A stretch of 64,000 bases of DNA from Gymnorhina tibicen (Eukaryota; Chordata; Aves; Passeriformes; Artamidae): contig VXAZ01007995.1 of assembly GCA_013399875.1 (NCBI GenBank), positions 129,556 to 193,555 on the forward strand, given 5' to 3'. The notes beneath the pieces are model-generated. The model was not told the origin of the DNA. It worked only from the letters and a program-made list of their open reading frames with translations, and did no database searches. Position 1 is the first letter of the stretch; each line of letters starts with the position of its first letter. Both the position numbers and the translations under genes were made by a program. This document shows, piece after piece, positions 42,238 through 53,951 of this stretch.

Positions 42238-45200
42238 GCGGCGGGGAGGCCTCGCCGTCCTCCTCCTGCTGCTGTCGCTGTTCCTGGTGATCCAGACGGG
42301 AGCCGCCGCGGGGCCGCTCCCCGCCGCCTCCTCCGAGGCTTTCGACTCCGTGCTGGGCAACACGGCGTCGTGTCACCATGCTTGCCAGCTGACCTACCCC
42401 CTGCACACCTACCCCAAGGTACGGGCGGGCCCTTCCCCGCACCTGCGCCGCTTCCCTCCGCCTCCCCCGGGGCCGGCACGACCCTTCCTTTGCCCCTTTC
42501 CCCCTGCAGCTCCGTCTCTTCTGTAAAGACAGATACTTCGGTATGGAAATAGATGGGCAGGCTGCCGCTTGCCAGTGAAGCGCTGTTGTCAAAGTATAGC
42601 TTTGTCAGTGCTGGGGCTTTTGTGGGTTTTGGGCGTTTTCTTGCTGCTTTTTTTTTTTCCTTCCTGTTCCTAAAAAGGCAGATGCAATTTGGCTTGGGCT
42701 GCTCCATATTTTGGGCACTAAAACGTGCCCATTAAAACGTTCGTGGCAGGGCAGAGATCCTGAGTCAGGGCGCCAGTGCGGCACTTGGATGCTGAAGGAT
42801 GAAGCATAAATGATGACAAACAAGTAGCTCATCAGAGCCTTCACGGGAATTTTTTTATCTCATGGTAAAATACTGAAATTGTGTCTGGTAGGAATTTAAT
42901 TTCATACCCCAGAGTTTTGTTGTCGGTTCACGCTTTGCACGGCTTTGAACTACGGGCTTAAATTTGGAAAATCCGGGATCAGAAATCTCATCTTTCCTTG
43001 TTCTTTGTTGGCAATAAACTTAATTATTAGCTGCAGCTGTGTAGCAGGTGGAACTCTTACCCCAGATTTGGGATTTCACAGGAAGGCAGCAGGCAAGTGG
43101 AGCAGTGCCAGGATCAGGTAACAGGGCTTTATCTGATTCCCCGTGGAATTCAGTTGGATTTTGAGGCTGATAGCGGTATCCCCATGGAAAGAAGGAACAG
43201 GGAGTTGTGTGGAATACGAGTAAATTTATACGTGTACTTATGGCTTGTTTTCGTGCATTGCTCTTGTTTCTCTTGCAGGACCTTTGAAGTTCAAGGAGGG
43301 CTGATACTTCTGTGATTTTTATTGCACTTTTGAATTTTGCTACTTTACTTTTTGAATATGAAATTTGTTATGTGTTGTTGGAGCTGTTCGCTAGTACAGA
43401 CACATCTTCCTTACGTTTAATGTTTGTTCTGTTTGTCACAAAACTGCTGGTGGAATTGAAGGAAATTGTTTTTGTTGTGATTGGAAAATAACAAACTTCA
43501 TTGAGACTGTCATGGAAATATATCTGTAAAGCTGATTTATCTGGATATCAAATTACAAAAGATGTTTTCTGCGACACTACCACCCACCTTGTCAATGTTA
43601 GACTTGAATTTTAATTTATAGTCAGAATTTTCTGCTCTTGTGCCTTTAAAGCACATGAACTTGTGGTCTCAGTTACAATGGCCAGGTCATTTACAACAGG
43701 TTGTACAAGAGGTGTGGTGTGTTTGGTGGTTGTTAAATTAATTCAGAGCCTGTTTTGCACCTGTGCAGTTGCAGTGGCTGCTGGCTTTGAAGTTCTGATT
43801 CACGGGTCAGTGGCAGGGTGTGTTCAGAGGTTGGAAACTGCTGTGACAGAGGCTTTAGTTCACATCCCCTGGTGCTGTGGACAGAAGAAATACTAGGTGT
43901 AGGATTTCTGTATTTGCTTCATTTCAGTGGTTCGCAGTGAGGAAGCACTTTTGCCCTTCAGTTCAATATCATAAATAAACATTTGTGTTTGTGGAGCTGG
44001 TCCGGCTGTAGGCAGATAACCAGGATGCTGTGTAGGACACTAGGAAATAGTCTCTTTTTCTGATAGTTCTGTTGTAGTTCTGATTAGAGTCGTTAGTCTG
44101 ATTGGATACATTGTATTACACTGTCAAAATTGGAAGTTTTCTGTCCTTTCCTGCTGGGTTTTACCATTTCAGTTCTGAGAATGGAGATTTTCTACTCTTT
44201 GTAGGGTTAAACATCAATAAATCTTCTACAGCACTGTCTCTTAATTTCAAACACAACACTCCCTAAAACATTCATTTTGCTTGTGAGTTGTGGGTCTGGA
44301 ATTACAAAATAGCATTTGCTGTTCCAGGTTTGCCCAGTGCAGAAGGAAAAGCTCTGATTGAAATAAATCCAGAGGTTCTTAGTGCTGCTTGGCTTGGGTT
44401 TATTTCAGGTCATCCCGTGTCATGTTGAGCTGGGTTGTAGGCCTGGTGGAGGGAAGGAGCACAAAACCACCCAACCAAACAACAAAAAAATGTTTGTTTT
44501 CTGACAATTTATTGTGGACTGGAGGGATGCAAGCCTTTCCTTGTGCCTCCCCAGGAAGAGGAGCTGTACGCCTGCCAGCGGGGCTGCCGACTCTTCTCCA
44601 TCTGTCAGTTTGTGGACGATGGCGCCGATTTGAATCGGACCAAACAGGAATGCGACTCTGGTGAGCCCTCAGAGCCCCTTCAGCATCCCATCATGTGAAG
44701 ACATAATAGAGGAGAGAGCTGCAATGTCTGAAAGGGTGGTGTTTAAATTGGTGGCATTCCTTCAGTTGCTTTGGGTTTGCTTAACAGCTTCTTAAAGTCT
44801 ACGTACAGGATGTTAAAAAAAAAAAAAAATCTTAGGGGAAGGTTGTTCTCTGAGTTTCTCCTTAGTGTTGCTGATTTCCTGGATTTCTCAAGTATCATCA
44901 GTCTCTGTAAATAAATTAGAAATACTTCATTTTACTATGAACAGTTTGTCATAGAAAACACAAAATGCCTGGGGGGGAATCCAGGCAAATGAACACTTGT
45001 CTTTTAATAATTGGCAGTCAGTCCCATTTGCCATTCCTGACAAATTTGTATATTGAAGTGAATTGTTCAGTGGAGTAAGAACACAGATCTTAATATGCCT
45101 TGTAACTCGTGGTCTGGGCTGCATCCTAAGCTTTCCCTGCAGCTAAACCCTTGGGAATGAAGTACATGTTTTGTTTGGAATAGGCCTTTAAGTACTGGTT

Positions 45201-48200
45201 ACTAATTCTCTCAGGCTATCTGTGTTAGAGCAAAGATTTCACAGTGAAGCTGAAATATAGAATCATTTAAGTTGGAAAAGACCTTTAAGATCATCAAGTC
45301 CAACCATTCTCCCAGCACTGCCAAGCCCACCACTAAACCATGTCCCTAAGTACCTCACCTTTAAGTCCCTCCAGGGATGGTGTGTGATGCAGGCCAATTA
45401 ACAGTGGTTTTGGAATTGTATAGAACTTTCTTCCAATAATATTGAGGAAGCTGATTCACAGTTTTATTCAGAAACAAAAGGTAGGAACTCTCCCATCTTC
45501 ACTGCCAATACAATTAAGCACCAGGCCAGCACTCAAGGAAGGCTTTTGTCCTCTCAGTAGCTTGTGAAAGCAAGCGAGCTCATGGCCAGCTCAGGTAGGG
45601 AAGCGGAAGCCTGACATGGAAAGATACTGATGTGTTACAAAACTGCACTAAATACTCCAGAAATGGGCTAATGCTCCAGTCTGTCACGCTGTGTGTAGCT
45701 GTGACACAGCCTGTCAGTGTAGTTGTCAAACCACACACGAAAGAGTGCCATAAAGCAGGGTAATGTAGCAATAGAGCACATGTAGAGTAATGGAACAGTT
45801 GCTTATTTCTGGTTTAACTCTCCTTTCTGGGGCTGTTGTCTTTGCTGGCTTATGTTCTGTAATCTGCTGGTGGGTGCCCTGAGTGAGTGTTCTGTGCTTG
45901 GCAGATCCTTCTTGGCTGATCTGCTCAGTTCTGTCTCTGGTGCTTCCTGCAAACACTGGCTCGGTGGCAGTTGTAGTGTGGAATGGCTGCTCAGGTGCCA
46001 TGAGCTGAACACTCAGATGTTTAGCTGCTGCTGCTATGCTTCCTGCCAGCTTCTTAGTCCTTATGATGGTCCATTTGTTCCTCTGGAAAACTGGGAGAGC
46101 ACCTGTCCTCTGTGTTGCTTCTTGGTTTGATTCTTTAGTTCAGGTACTGCTGCAACACTGTCCACCTAAGCTTTGGAATTGTGCAGGAGAGCTGTATCCA
46201 TGTATCATCTGCCTGATTTGTCCACAGGCAGCATAAACTAAATTATTCTCTCCAAATATTTTAGATTTCTTGGTCTTTATGATCTCTAGTGAGCAATTAA
46301 TAGAAGCTCTCTGTAAAACAAACAGCTAGCTTCATTTTTCATAGGAAATTATTCCATAATACTTTCAGTGCAGTTTCTGTATTAGCAGGAAACGCTCCTT
46401 TGATTTTCCTGTGGTACCGTGGCTTCTGCTGTTACCTCAAAGGGATTTAATGGACTGATGGTCCCTCTGTTCTCTTTAGGATTCCATCTCTGTTCTCTGA
46501 TGTTTTGTGTGATATGTAGAGGAAAAGCTATAGTGGCAGTGGGAGGATCAATGAGAACTTGCATCCCTGAGCTCAGCCAGGGTAACGTTGGTGATCATTT
46601 GCTCTGATTGCAGCCAGATTTCAACTCCCTGCTCTGTTGAAGCTCTGATTCTGTCATTAGACCTCAGAGCAAATGCTACCCTGGGGTTGCCATATCTTCC
46701 CCTGCAAATGGGATTGTCAACTGCTGCTTTGTTTCTGATCCAACTTATGCTGGGAATGTTTTCTTAACTAAAATGCAGAATTTACCATCTCATTTGGGGA
46801 ACTTCTCCCTTGCAGCCTGTACTGAAGCATACTCTCAATCTGATGAACAATATGCTTGCCATCTTGGATGCCAGAACCAGTTGCCATTTGCTGAGTTAAG
46901 GCAAGAGCAAGTAAGTAGGTGACATGTTTTTCAAATACCTCCTACTTGTTTCTGTTCAGTGTGTATCTTCTCTTTTTTAAATTTCTTCAAATAGAAAATA
47001 AATCTTCCTAAGGACTGAAATCTAGACATGGGGCAAGGGGTGAGCAAGGACATAGCTTCTGTCCTTTTCAAATAAAAACAAATGGAAAAAATGTTAATCC
47101 TGTGCTTGCAGTTGATGTCCCTGATGCCAAGAATTCATCTCCTCTTTCCTCTGACACTGGTGAGATCATTCTGGAGTGACATGATGGACTCAGCTCAGAG
47201 CTTCATAACATCCTCATGGACTTTCTACCTTCAAGCAGATGATGGCAAAATTGTCATATTCCAGGTGCTTCCTTTTTTCATTGAGATTAAGGTGTCCTGG
47301 CTGCTGACTTCAACTCTGCTCCTTCCAGCCAAAGACTGTAGAGCACCATCAAAAGTGTTTAGTTTTTCCTAGTATTTCACTGCCTTTAGGGCCATTTTAA
47401 AATTCAAACTTAAAAGAATGGAGCATGTCTTAAGGTTAATTTCTGTATTAGTTCTGAAAATGTAAATTACCAAAATCAGTGGAAGCTTTCTAGCAGGATC
47501 TCCTAACTCCTTATTTTGTTTTAGTCAAAGCCAGAAGTGCAGTATGTTCCACAGCTTGATCAGGAAACTGGAGATACAAAAGGATCCTTGTCGCTGAGTA
47601 AAACAGCCTGTAAGTTGTTCTCTGTGCTTTGGAAGAGTAAATGCAAATGTTCCCTGTTGTGCAAATTAAAAAAATGAAGTTACAGGTGGCATATGAAAGC
47701 AAATTTTTAGAAAGCTGCAATGTAATTATTTACTGTGCAGAGTGTACTGTGTGCTCTTGGCAAAGTGTGGTAGAAACCAAGCTCTGCTGGAAATGGAAAC
47801 GTGCAGGCTGGGGCTGTTTTAAAAGCGTCCTTTGATGCTGTCTGTACAGACAAAGTGTGTGGGGTTTGGGTTTTCCCTGTCCTTGCTCTCCTGACCTGTG
47901 TTTCGCTGTTGTACCTCAGCAGAGGGACGGCCGGGGAGCTCACAGACGTTCCGGGGGCTCTTCGAGGAGCGAGCGAACGACAGCTTCTTCAAGTGTCTCT
48001 CCATGTACGTACGTCCTGGGAGGGCTGTGCCCGCTGAGGAGCATAAAGGCCTTTCCTCTGTGTGTGCAGCTCTCTTGGGAGGTCTCAAGGTCTCCAAGTG
48101 TGTAGGCTCAGGATGCACAGCATCACAATTTTGTATCTGACCATTAATGCTGCTTAGCTGTGCTGGACCCGTGTTTTGTGCAGGGTGTCCTGCCAACTTT

Positions 48201-49706
48201 GATTTTTCCTTTCCATTGCAAGTGAACAACATATTGATAATTTCCTACGCTGTTTTTCGAGTGTGTTCTGGGAACTGTTTAATCAATACTGTGTTTTGCC
48301 TGTTCATTAGCTCTGGATGTGTTTTAGGGCAAAGCACTTGTTTGGGATTGTGTTAGTAGCACGCTACTATGTCTTGTTTCCGGGCTGAAAATACCCAGTA
48401 TGTATTTATTAAAGCTTTTTTACTTTGTCCTTAAAAATTTACACATGCAGGATCAGTGAGTTGCCCCCCAAATGCATAACAGAAAAATCTGTTTTTAAAT
48501 CTGTAAACAGGAGGATGCTTAGGGCCCAATAACAGAATCCAGCAAGTCTTTTGTGATATCAAAGAGGCATTAGAGTACCCAGGAATCTGCAGTGGGCTGT
48601 GTAGCTGGAAGAGCCAGAGACTAATGAATTGGCAGGAAAGGCAGTCAGAAATGAGCCAAACTTTTTAGAGCCCATTGTCTTGTATTCGGTCTATAAAATC
48701 TATCAACATTCTTCTCATTTCAGAAATTCCAGTTGGATTTTAACCACTACGCTCGTCCTGTCAGTGCTGGTGCTGCTCTGGATTTGTTGTGCCACTGTAG
48801 CTACAGCTGTGGAGCAGTATGTTCCATCTGAGGTACTGCATTTCAGAATTACAGTATTTAATATTTATTCGTCATATTGCTTTTATGTCACAGCTGTCTA
48901 GAGACTAAGAAATATTTGGGGGAGGTTCAGTTATAAAGAGGTTTTTTTTATTTTGTGGCTGTGGATGGCAAACCAATTTTGTTTATTTAAATGGTGAATT
49001 TATAGCTGAGCATTCTTGCTCATTCCTGTGGCTCCCAGGAGCTCTGAGCCTTACTCAGATGTGATGTCTTTTGGTTCGTAGTGCTCTACTCTCAACACCC
49101 TCCAGATTGCTCTGAACAAGTGGAGGCCAATTCTCGTTTCTCTGGGAATGAAGCTTTTCCGAGGTTGGGGTGGTGTAGGGGGGGACCCAGTAGGGGTTTA
49201 ATGCAGGAGGATCAACAGTGAGAACAGAGTGACAGCACAGTATTGGTGAGTGCAGAGAGTCTGAGCAAGGGGAACAGGCGCTCTGGCAGTGCCCAGAGAC
49301 TCCTGGCTCCCAGCGTTTGCACACCAAAGGAGCTGTTACACAAACACCGTATCTGCCCTTGTTCTGGCGGATTTAATACATTTCTTCTGGATGCAAGTCC
49401 AGTTTTAGCCATGAATTTCAGATGTTACAGAAAGCCTGGGTTAGCTTGTGTTGCAGGGCTGCAGCCATCAGAGCTTGGAATGCAACCGCATACTGAAATT
49501 AATGTTATTCACCGTATTTTGTCTTAAAGTAACTTGTTTCAATGTTTCAGAAGCTGAGCATCTACGGAGATTTGGAATACATGAATGAGCAAAAACTCAG
49601 CAGATACCCACCCTCTGCACTTGTTGTGGTTAGATGCAAGACTGAGGAACATGAAGAAGCAGGACCTCTTCCTACAAAAGTCAATCTGGATCAATCTGCA
49701 ATTTAA
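42230..49706 (+). CDS. TMEM59: Transmembrane protein 59, eight exons
   Basis: A single-pass type I membrane glycoprotein of Golgi and endosomes. In mammals it affects glycosylation and trafficking of cargo such as APP and recruits ATG16L1 in endosomal autophagy. Exons: 42230-42418, 44555-44660, 46816-46910, 47112-47264, 47525-47609, 47920-48004, 48724-48832 and 49551-49706 (TAA). They encode 325 aa (human 323). Signal peptide about 1-27. Luminal Cys-rich pairs are CHHAC, CQRGC and CHLGC, with an N-glycosylation site at N90 (NRT). Exon 4 carries the most family-like block (LLFPLTLVRSFWSDMMDSAQ). Transmembrane about 242-264. The ATG16L1-binding pattern Y-x3-E-x4-Y-x2-L is intact as YVPSEKLSIYGDL (270-282), split over exons 7/8. 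Exon 6 follows a CAGCAG acceptor and must use the first AG; the second would give TAG. Introns hold one CR1 fragment (45257-45382). Confidence 0.96.
45257..45382 (-). mobile_element. CR1 LINE 3' end fragment in TMEM59 intron 2
   Basis: Starting at ATAGAATCATTTAAGTTGG, the sequence is the reverse complement of the avian CR1 3' terminus (the tail ending ATGATTCTAT), including the block read here as AAAAGACC and AAGTCCAACCATTCTCCCAG. It stops at CCAGGGATGGTG, so it is a 5'-truncated copy of about 126 bp inserted on the minus strand. It has no coding part. Confidence 0.93.
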
Positions 49707-50492
49707 ATCCGTTGGATCCGATAGACTAATTCTAACAGAGCTAGCAACTCCTGATTGATTGTGGTGGTTCTTCAGATGAGAAGCTTAGCAGCCAGTCTTT
49801 AAATGCAATTAAAGTTGCAGAATCAACAAATGTCATGGGATTTTGTTTTCAGCTAGTAGAGAAGATTCAGACATTCAGACATGAATTTGTTTGTTTCCAG
49901 GCATAATCACTTTTCACTGGTGTTTGCTATGTGTCTTTTTGCTTACAAAAGTTGTAAGCATGCTTTCCATACTTCTGCCAGGACACTTTCAAACTTACTT
50001 GTGTGTTCTAGGATGTAATGTGTACAGTCAGAGTTAGCTTTGTAAAGGTATAAGACATTTTAAGTAGGCAGGAGATGCCTTTCTAGTGTTGCACTTTCTG
50101 TTGTAGTTAAGAGAAAATATTATAAAATTATCTGCTAAATTTTTTTTGTACTTGTTAATGTCCATGCACAAACAACCCTGTCTCCAAAAACAGAAATATA
50201 TTTTTTCTACAGTGTGGCAATATTCAAGGTGGAAAGCATTTGTGAGGTACTGTAAGCTAGAACTCAGCTTGTGAAAGATGGAAACTGTTAAAATTTACAG
50301 ACATATCCCTTCATGTGCAGAACATAACATGGTCAGTTATTTTGTCAAACTTTAGCCTTTAAGTCTTAAATTGCTTGTAAAGTTAGCACTTGTGTTTTCT
50401 GAAAACTTCTACTTTCTGTTCTTGATTAACTATTCTGGTCTTGTAACTTCATTTACAGAAACAAGTTGATTCCTGAGAAATGAGAGCAGACA

Positions 50493-50498
50493 AATAAA
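50493..50498 (+). terminator. TMEM59: TMEM59 poly(A) signal
   Basis: AATAAA lies 787 nt past the TMEM59 stop codon and is followed at about 50517 by a TG-rich stretch. This implies a 3' UTR of about 0.8 kb ending near 50515. The intervening DNA is AT-rich and lacks exon signals. Confidence 0.7.
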
Positions 50499-50519
50499 AT
50501 TGACTGTATAGAAAATGTT

Positions 50520-53500
50520 GACTATATAGCTTTTTGCCATGGTTAATTACTGACCACAACAGGCTCAGTGTGAAAGCCTGCCTGTAGCCTTCCTCTCGTG
50601 GGCAACGTGACCTGATTTTGCTGTGTGATTCACTAACACAGCAACAACAACTAACAATGTCCCTCATGTCTAACCTATTTTTTGTGGATCTTATTATATG
50701 CTGGTTCCCACAGTGTTGGCAGGTTGGGGGTGTTGGTGATTTATTTTAGGGTGTCTAAGTGAATGCTGGCTAGAATGCGTGGTCTCCAATTCACTGTCAT
50801 TTTTTTGTTGTTGATTAGACAGAATTCCCTCAAAGGTTTAAAAAACTGCAGTGAAGAACTGTGGAGATTCTGGGTGATACAGTAAGATTCCCTTACCTAA
50901 ACCTGGCTCGGTGGTCGTTCCCAACTTGCCTGTGACCGGGTGCTTGTGTGTCTGCAGCTGCTGGAGCCTTGCAGGGGCCCTCAGGCAGGAATGTGCAGAC
51001 CCCAGCCCAGCAGTGTGGCTGTCAGACCATTAAGGATGTTTGTTTTCAGCAGGTTTCTATCATCCTGCAGGAAGTGCAGTCTGAAATCTTAAATTAGCAG
51101 TACCTCTTTGTGCTGAACTTTCCAGTGGGACAGCCCAGAAATTTGGGTGCCGGCAGCCATTGCCCTCTGCGTAGGTGTCATTGGGGAGGCCTTGCTGTGA
51201 GAAGGGACAGGGTGATGTTTGGGGACACTGCTCACTTGGCAGGGACAGGAGCTCCCCTGTCAGTGATTCTGCAGCAGCGATTCAGCCACGTTTCTGCTGG
51301 CACAGGCAAAGCCCAGCACGGCCCTGCTCTGCTCAGGATGCCAGAGCTCAGATGTGATGTGTGCAGCCCTGTTCAGCAATTACTCTGCCAATGCTGGCTT
51401 TACTTCAGGGATTAGTGCCCATCTTCTCAGCACTGTGCTGTTCGGGATTTCCAGAAGAGACTTCAGCAATCCCATTTTTCTAACTGAATAGCTCATGGAA
51501 ATGTTTGCAAGTCTGTTAAAATGTTTTTCTTTACATTTACATTACACGTGGTTGCAGAGGGAGCAGCTCAGTGCAGACGTGGCTCTTTGCCTGTTCCAGC
51601 GTGGACAGTACAACCTCTGTTAGGCTGATGACTTGATTTCACAAAACTTTCTCTTCAAAACTCCATTGCTTACAGTCCAGGGCTCGAGTTAAGCAAACAA
51701 CTTGTGCTTTCATTGGGTGTTTTGTCTTTTGTTCGCTGTTCAATGACATTTCAGCTGAGTGATCCGTGCAGTGCAGCCAGTGATTCAGCAATGTGCTCTT
51801 GGGTCACAGGGAGCTCTGTGCCTGTGGCACTCTGGCACTTGGCACTGCTGTATCCAGAGCGAGCCAGAGCCTGAGGAATTTGGTGAGTGTTGTACTTGTA
51901 AACTTGTCAAAAGATCTTCCCTCAGTAACATCAGACACTAGCAAGCAATTGAACTGTTTCTCAAGATTTCTAATCTAAGTGGACTCTTTAAGCTATCCTG
52001 GCATTTGGCTTTGCCAGATGTCATTTCCTATTCATTTTTTGTTAAATGTTTAACTTACTGACATCTCCATTTTCAGAGTCTGCAATTTGGGTTTGATCTC
52101 TGCTCAAAACCACTGTTTAAATGAAGGGCCATAAATTATTGAAATTGCAGGAGGAAAGCATTTTATATTCTCTTTAGGCATGTGTTCAACTGAACCTGTA
52201 CCAGATTTAGAATGGAATCATCTGGACACAAATGAGGTGACCCTCTTTAGTGTGTGCAATTCACTGCTGGCAGAAGTAGCCAAGGTACATTTGGGGGAAA
52301 TTGGGGGGTTTTTAGGTGCTAGAATTAACAATAACCACCTATTGTATTGGATACCTTAATATTTACTGCCTCTTCAGCTTTTCTGATATTTGGCAATTTT
52401 TAAAAAAAAATTTTTTTAAACTTCAGAAAAGCTTGCTTATGTTTCTTACCTCGCTGTCGTGTACTCATTTTTCTGAACTCTAAGCAGTCTTCGATGTGGG
52501 GTAACTGCTCTGAAATCCAACTGCCTGGTTGGCTACAGCTGAGCTTGACAATCCTGGAGCAGGGAACAGATGGTGTTAGATGTCAGGCTGTAGAATCATG
52601 GAATTTTTTAGCTTGGAAAAGACCGCCAAGAATGAGTCCAACCATTCCCCCAGTACTGCCAACGCCACCAGCAACCCATGTCCCCAAGTGCCACATCCAC
52701 ATGGCTTTAGGGGTAGTTACTCCACTACTGCCCTGGGCAGCCTGATCCAATGCCTGACAGCTCTTTCAGTAAATAAACTTTTTTCTGCTATCCAACCTAA
52801 ACCTCCTCTGGTGCAACTTGAGGCTGTTTCCTCTTGTCCTGTCGCTTGTTAATTGGGAGAAGAGCCCAGCCCCCACCTGGCTCCAACCTCTTTTCAGGGA
52901 TTGCAGAGAGTGAGAAGGTCCCCCAGAGCCTCCTTTTCTCCAGGCTAAAAACCCCCAGCTCCCTCCCTCATTACACTTGTGCTCCAGACCCTTTCCCAGC
53001 TCTGTTGTCCTTCTCTGGACATCTCAGGTGGACATTTGTCTCCAAGAGTGGGTTTACTCCACATTTTAAACTCTTCACCGTAGATTGTTTCGCAGGGTAT
53101 GCACAGCTGGCCTGCTTGACCTGGCTCCTGCACAGGGCTCTTAGTAAACTCTTGCAAGAACAACACAGGCTCCTCAAGAACTTTGTGCTGGTGCTTTTTC
53201 TCCCCACTACCCCCATGGCAAAGCTGCCTGCTCGTGAAATCTCATCCTTGAAGCTGTAAAACTCCCCTCTGCGTGTGCTGTGCTGAGACCTGCAGCCAGC
53301 TTAGAAGGCTGCAATGTATTTGTAACTTCGTGTTTGCTGCAGGCTGAGCTGCTAAGACTTCCTGCAGGCCTGGAAATTCAAGCACACAAGTAAAAGAGGA
53401 CCCTGGAGGATTTCCTGTGCCTGAGCTCATTGCCCAAGCAAGGAAGCTGTTCCAGATGGTTGTATCCTGCACAGCTCTCCTGAGATCTCATCATCTGGCA

Positions 53501-53951
53501 GGAGCCTGGGCTGGTGCTGCCACAAGGGCAGCGTGACAACTCTGTCTTGGGGAGGAGGTGTGGAGAAAGGAGACTTTCATAAAGGTAAGCAGACTCTCTG
53601 CCCTCAAGCTTTCATTGTGAAAGCGGCTTTTCCCTGACTGGCACTGGAGTTAATGCAGTCAGCATGAGCTAGAGGTGAGTGTTCCTCTTCCTGACTGTCA
53701 GCAGAGCTCTCGGCTTCCTAAATCTGTTTGCATTACGAGTTGTCTGAACCCTGTTGTGAAACTATTTGTGACACAAGAATGACAGAGTTTGTGGCTGGCT
53801 TTCACTGAGGGCTGGAGCAGAGGCTCAGCGCTGCCCTGCCCTGCCAGTCCCCTCCTGTCTGCTCTCCTGCCTCTGTTGGGTTTGTATCCTGGTAACATCG
53901 CTTGTGCTGAGGTGCAGAGAACTCCCTGTGGTCCCTGGAGCTCTGGGAAGC
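50520..53951. other. Intergenic, TMEM59 to LDLRAD1
   Basis: No gene or RNA was recognised apart from a CR1 fragment at 52591-53025. The open frames around 52834-53259 run through that element and its flank and are not credible genes. The DNA before 53952 should contain the LDLRAD1 promoter and 5' UTR, but no TATA box or strong GC-rich island is apparent there. Confidence 0.55.
52591..53025 (-). mobile_element. CR1 LINE 3' end fragment, intergenic
   Basis: Reverse complement of an avian CR1 3' end, starting TAGAATCATGGAATTTTTTA and continuing through GAGTCCAACCATTCCCCCAG, GCCCTGGGCAGCCTGATCCA, TGTTTCCTCTTGTCCTGTCG and CCAGAGCCTCCTTTTCTCCA to CTTCTCTGGACATCTC. About 435 bp of 3' end are kept and the reverse transcriptase is lost by 5' truncation. 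The left edge is sharp; the right edge is approximate. Confidence 0.93.

Noticed and set aside
52834..53259. 141-codon open frame by the intergenic CR1
   Set aside because: Its first part is antisense CR1 3' end, which is non-coding, and the rest is flank without features.
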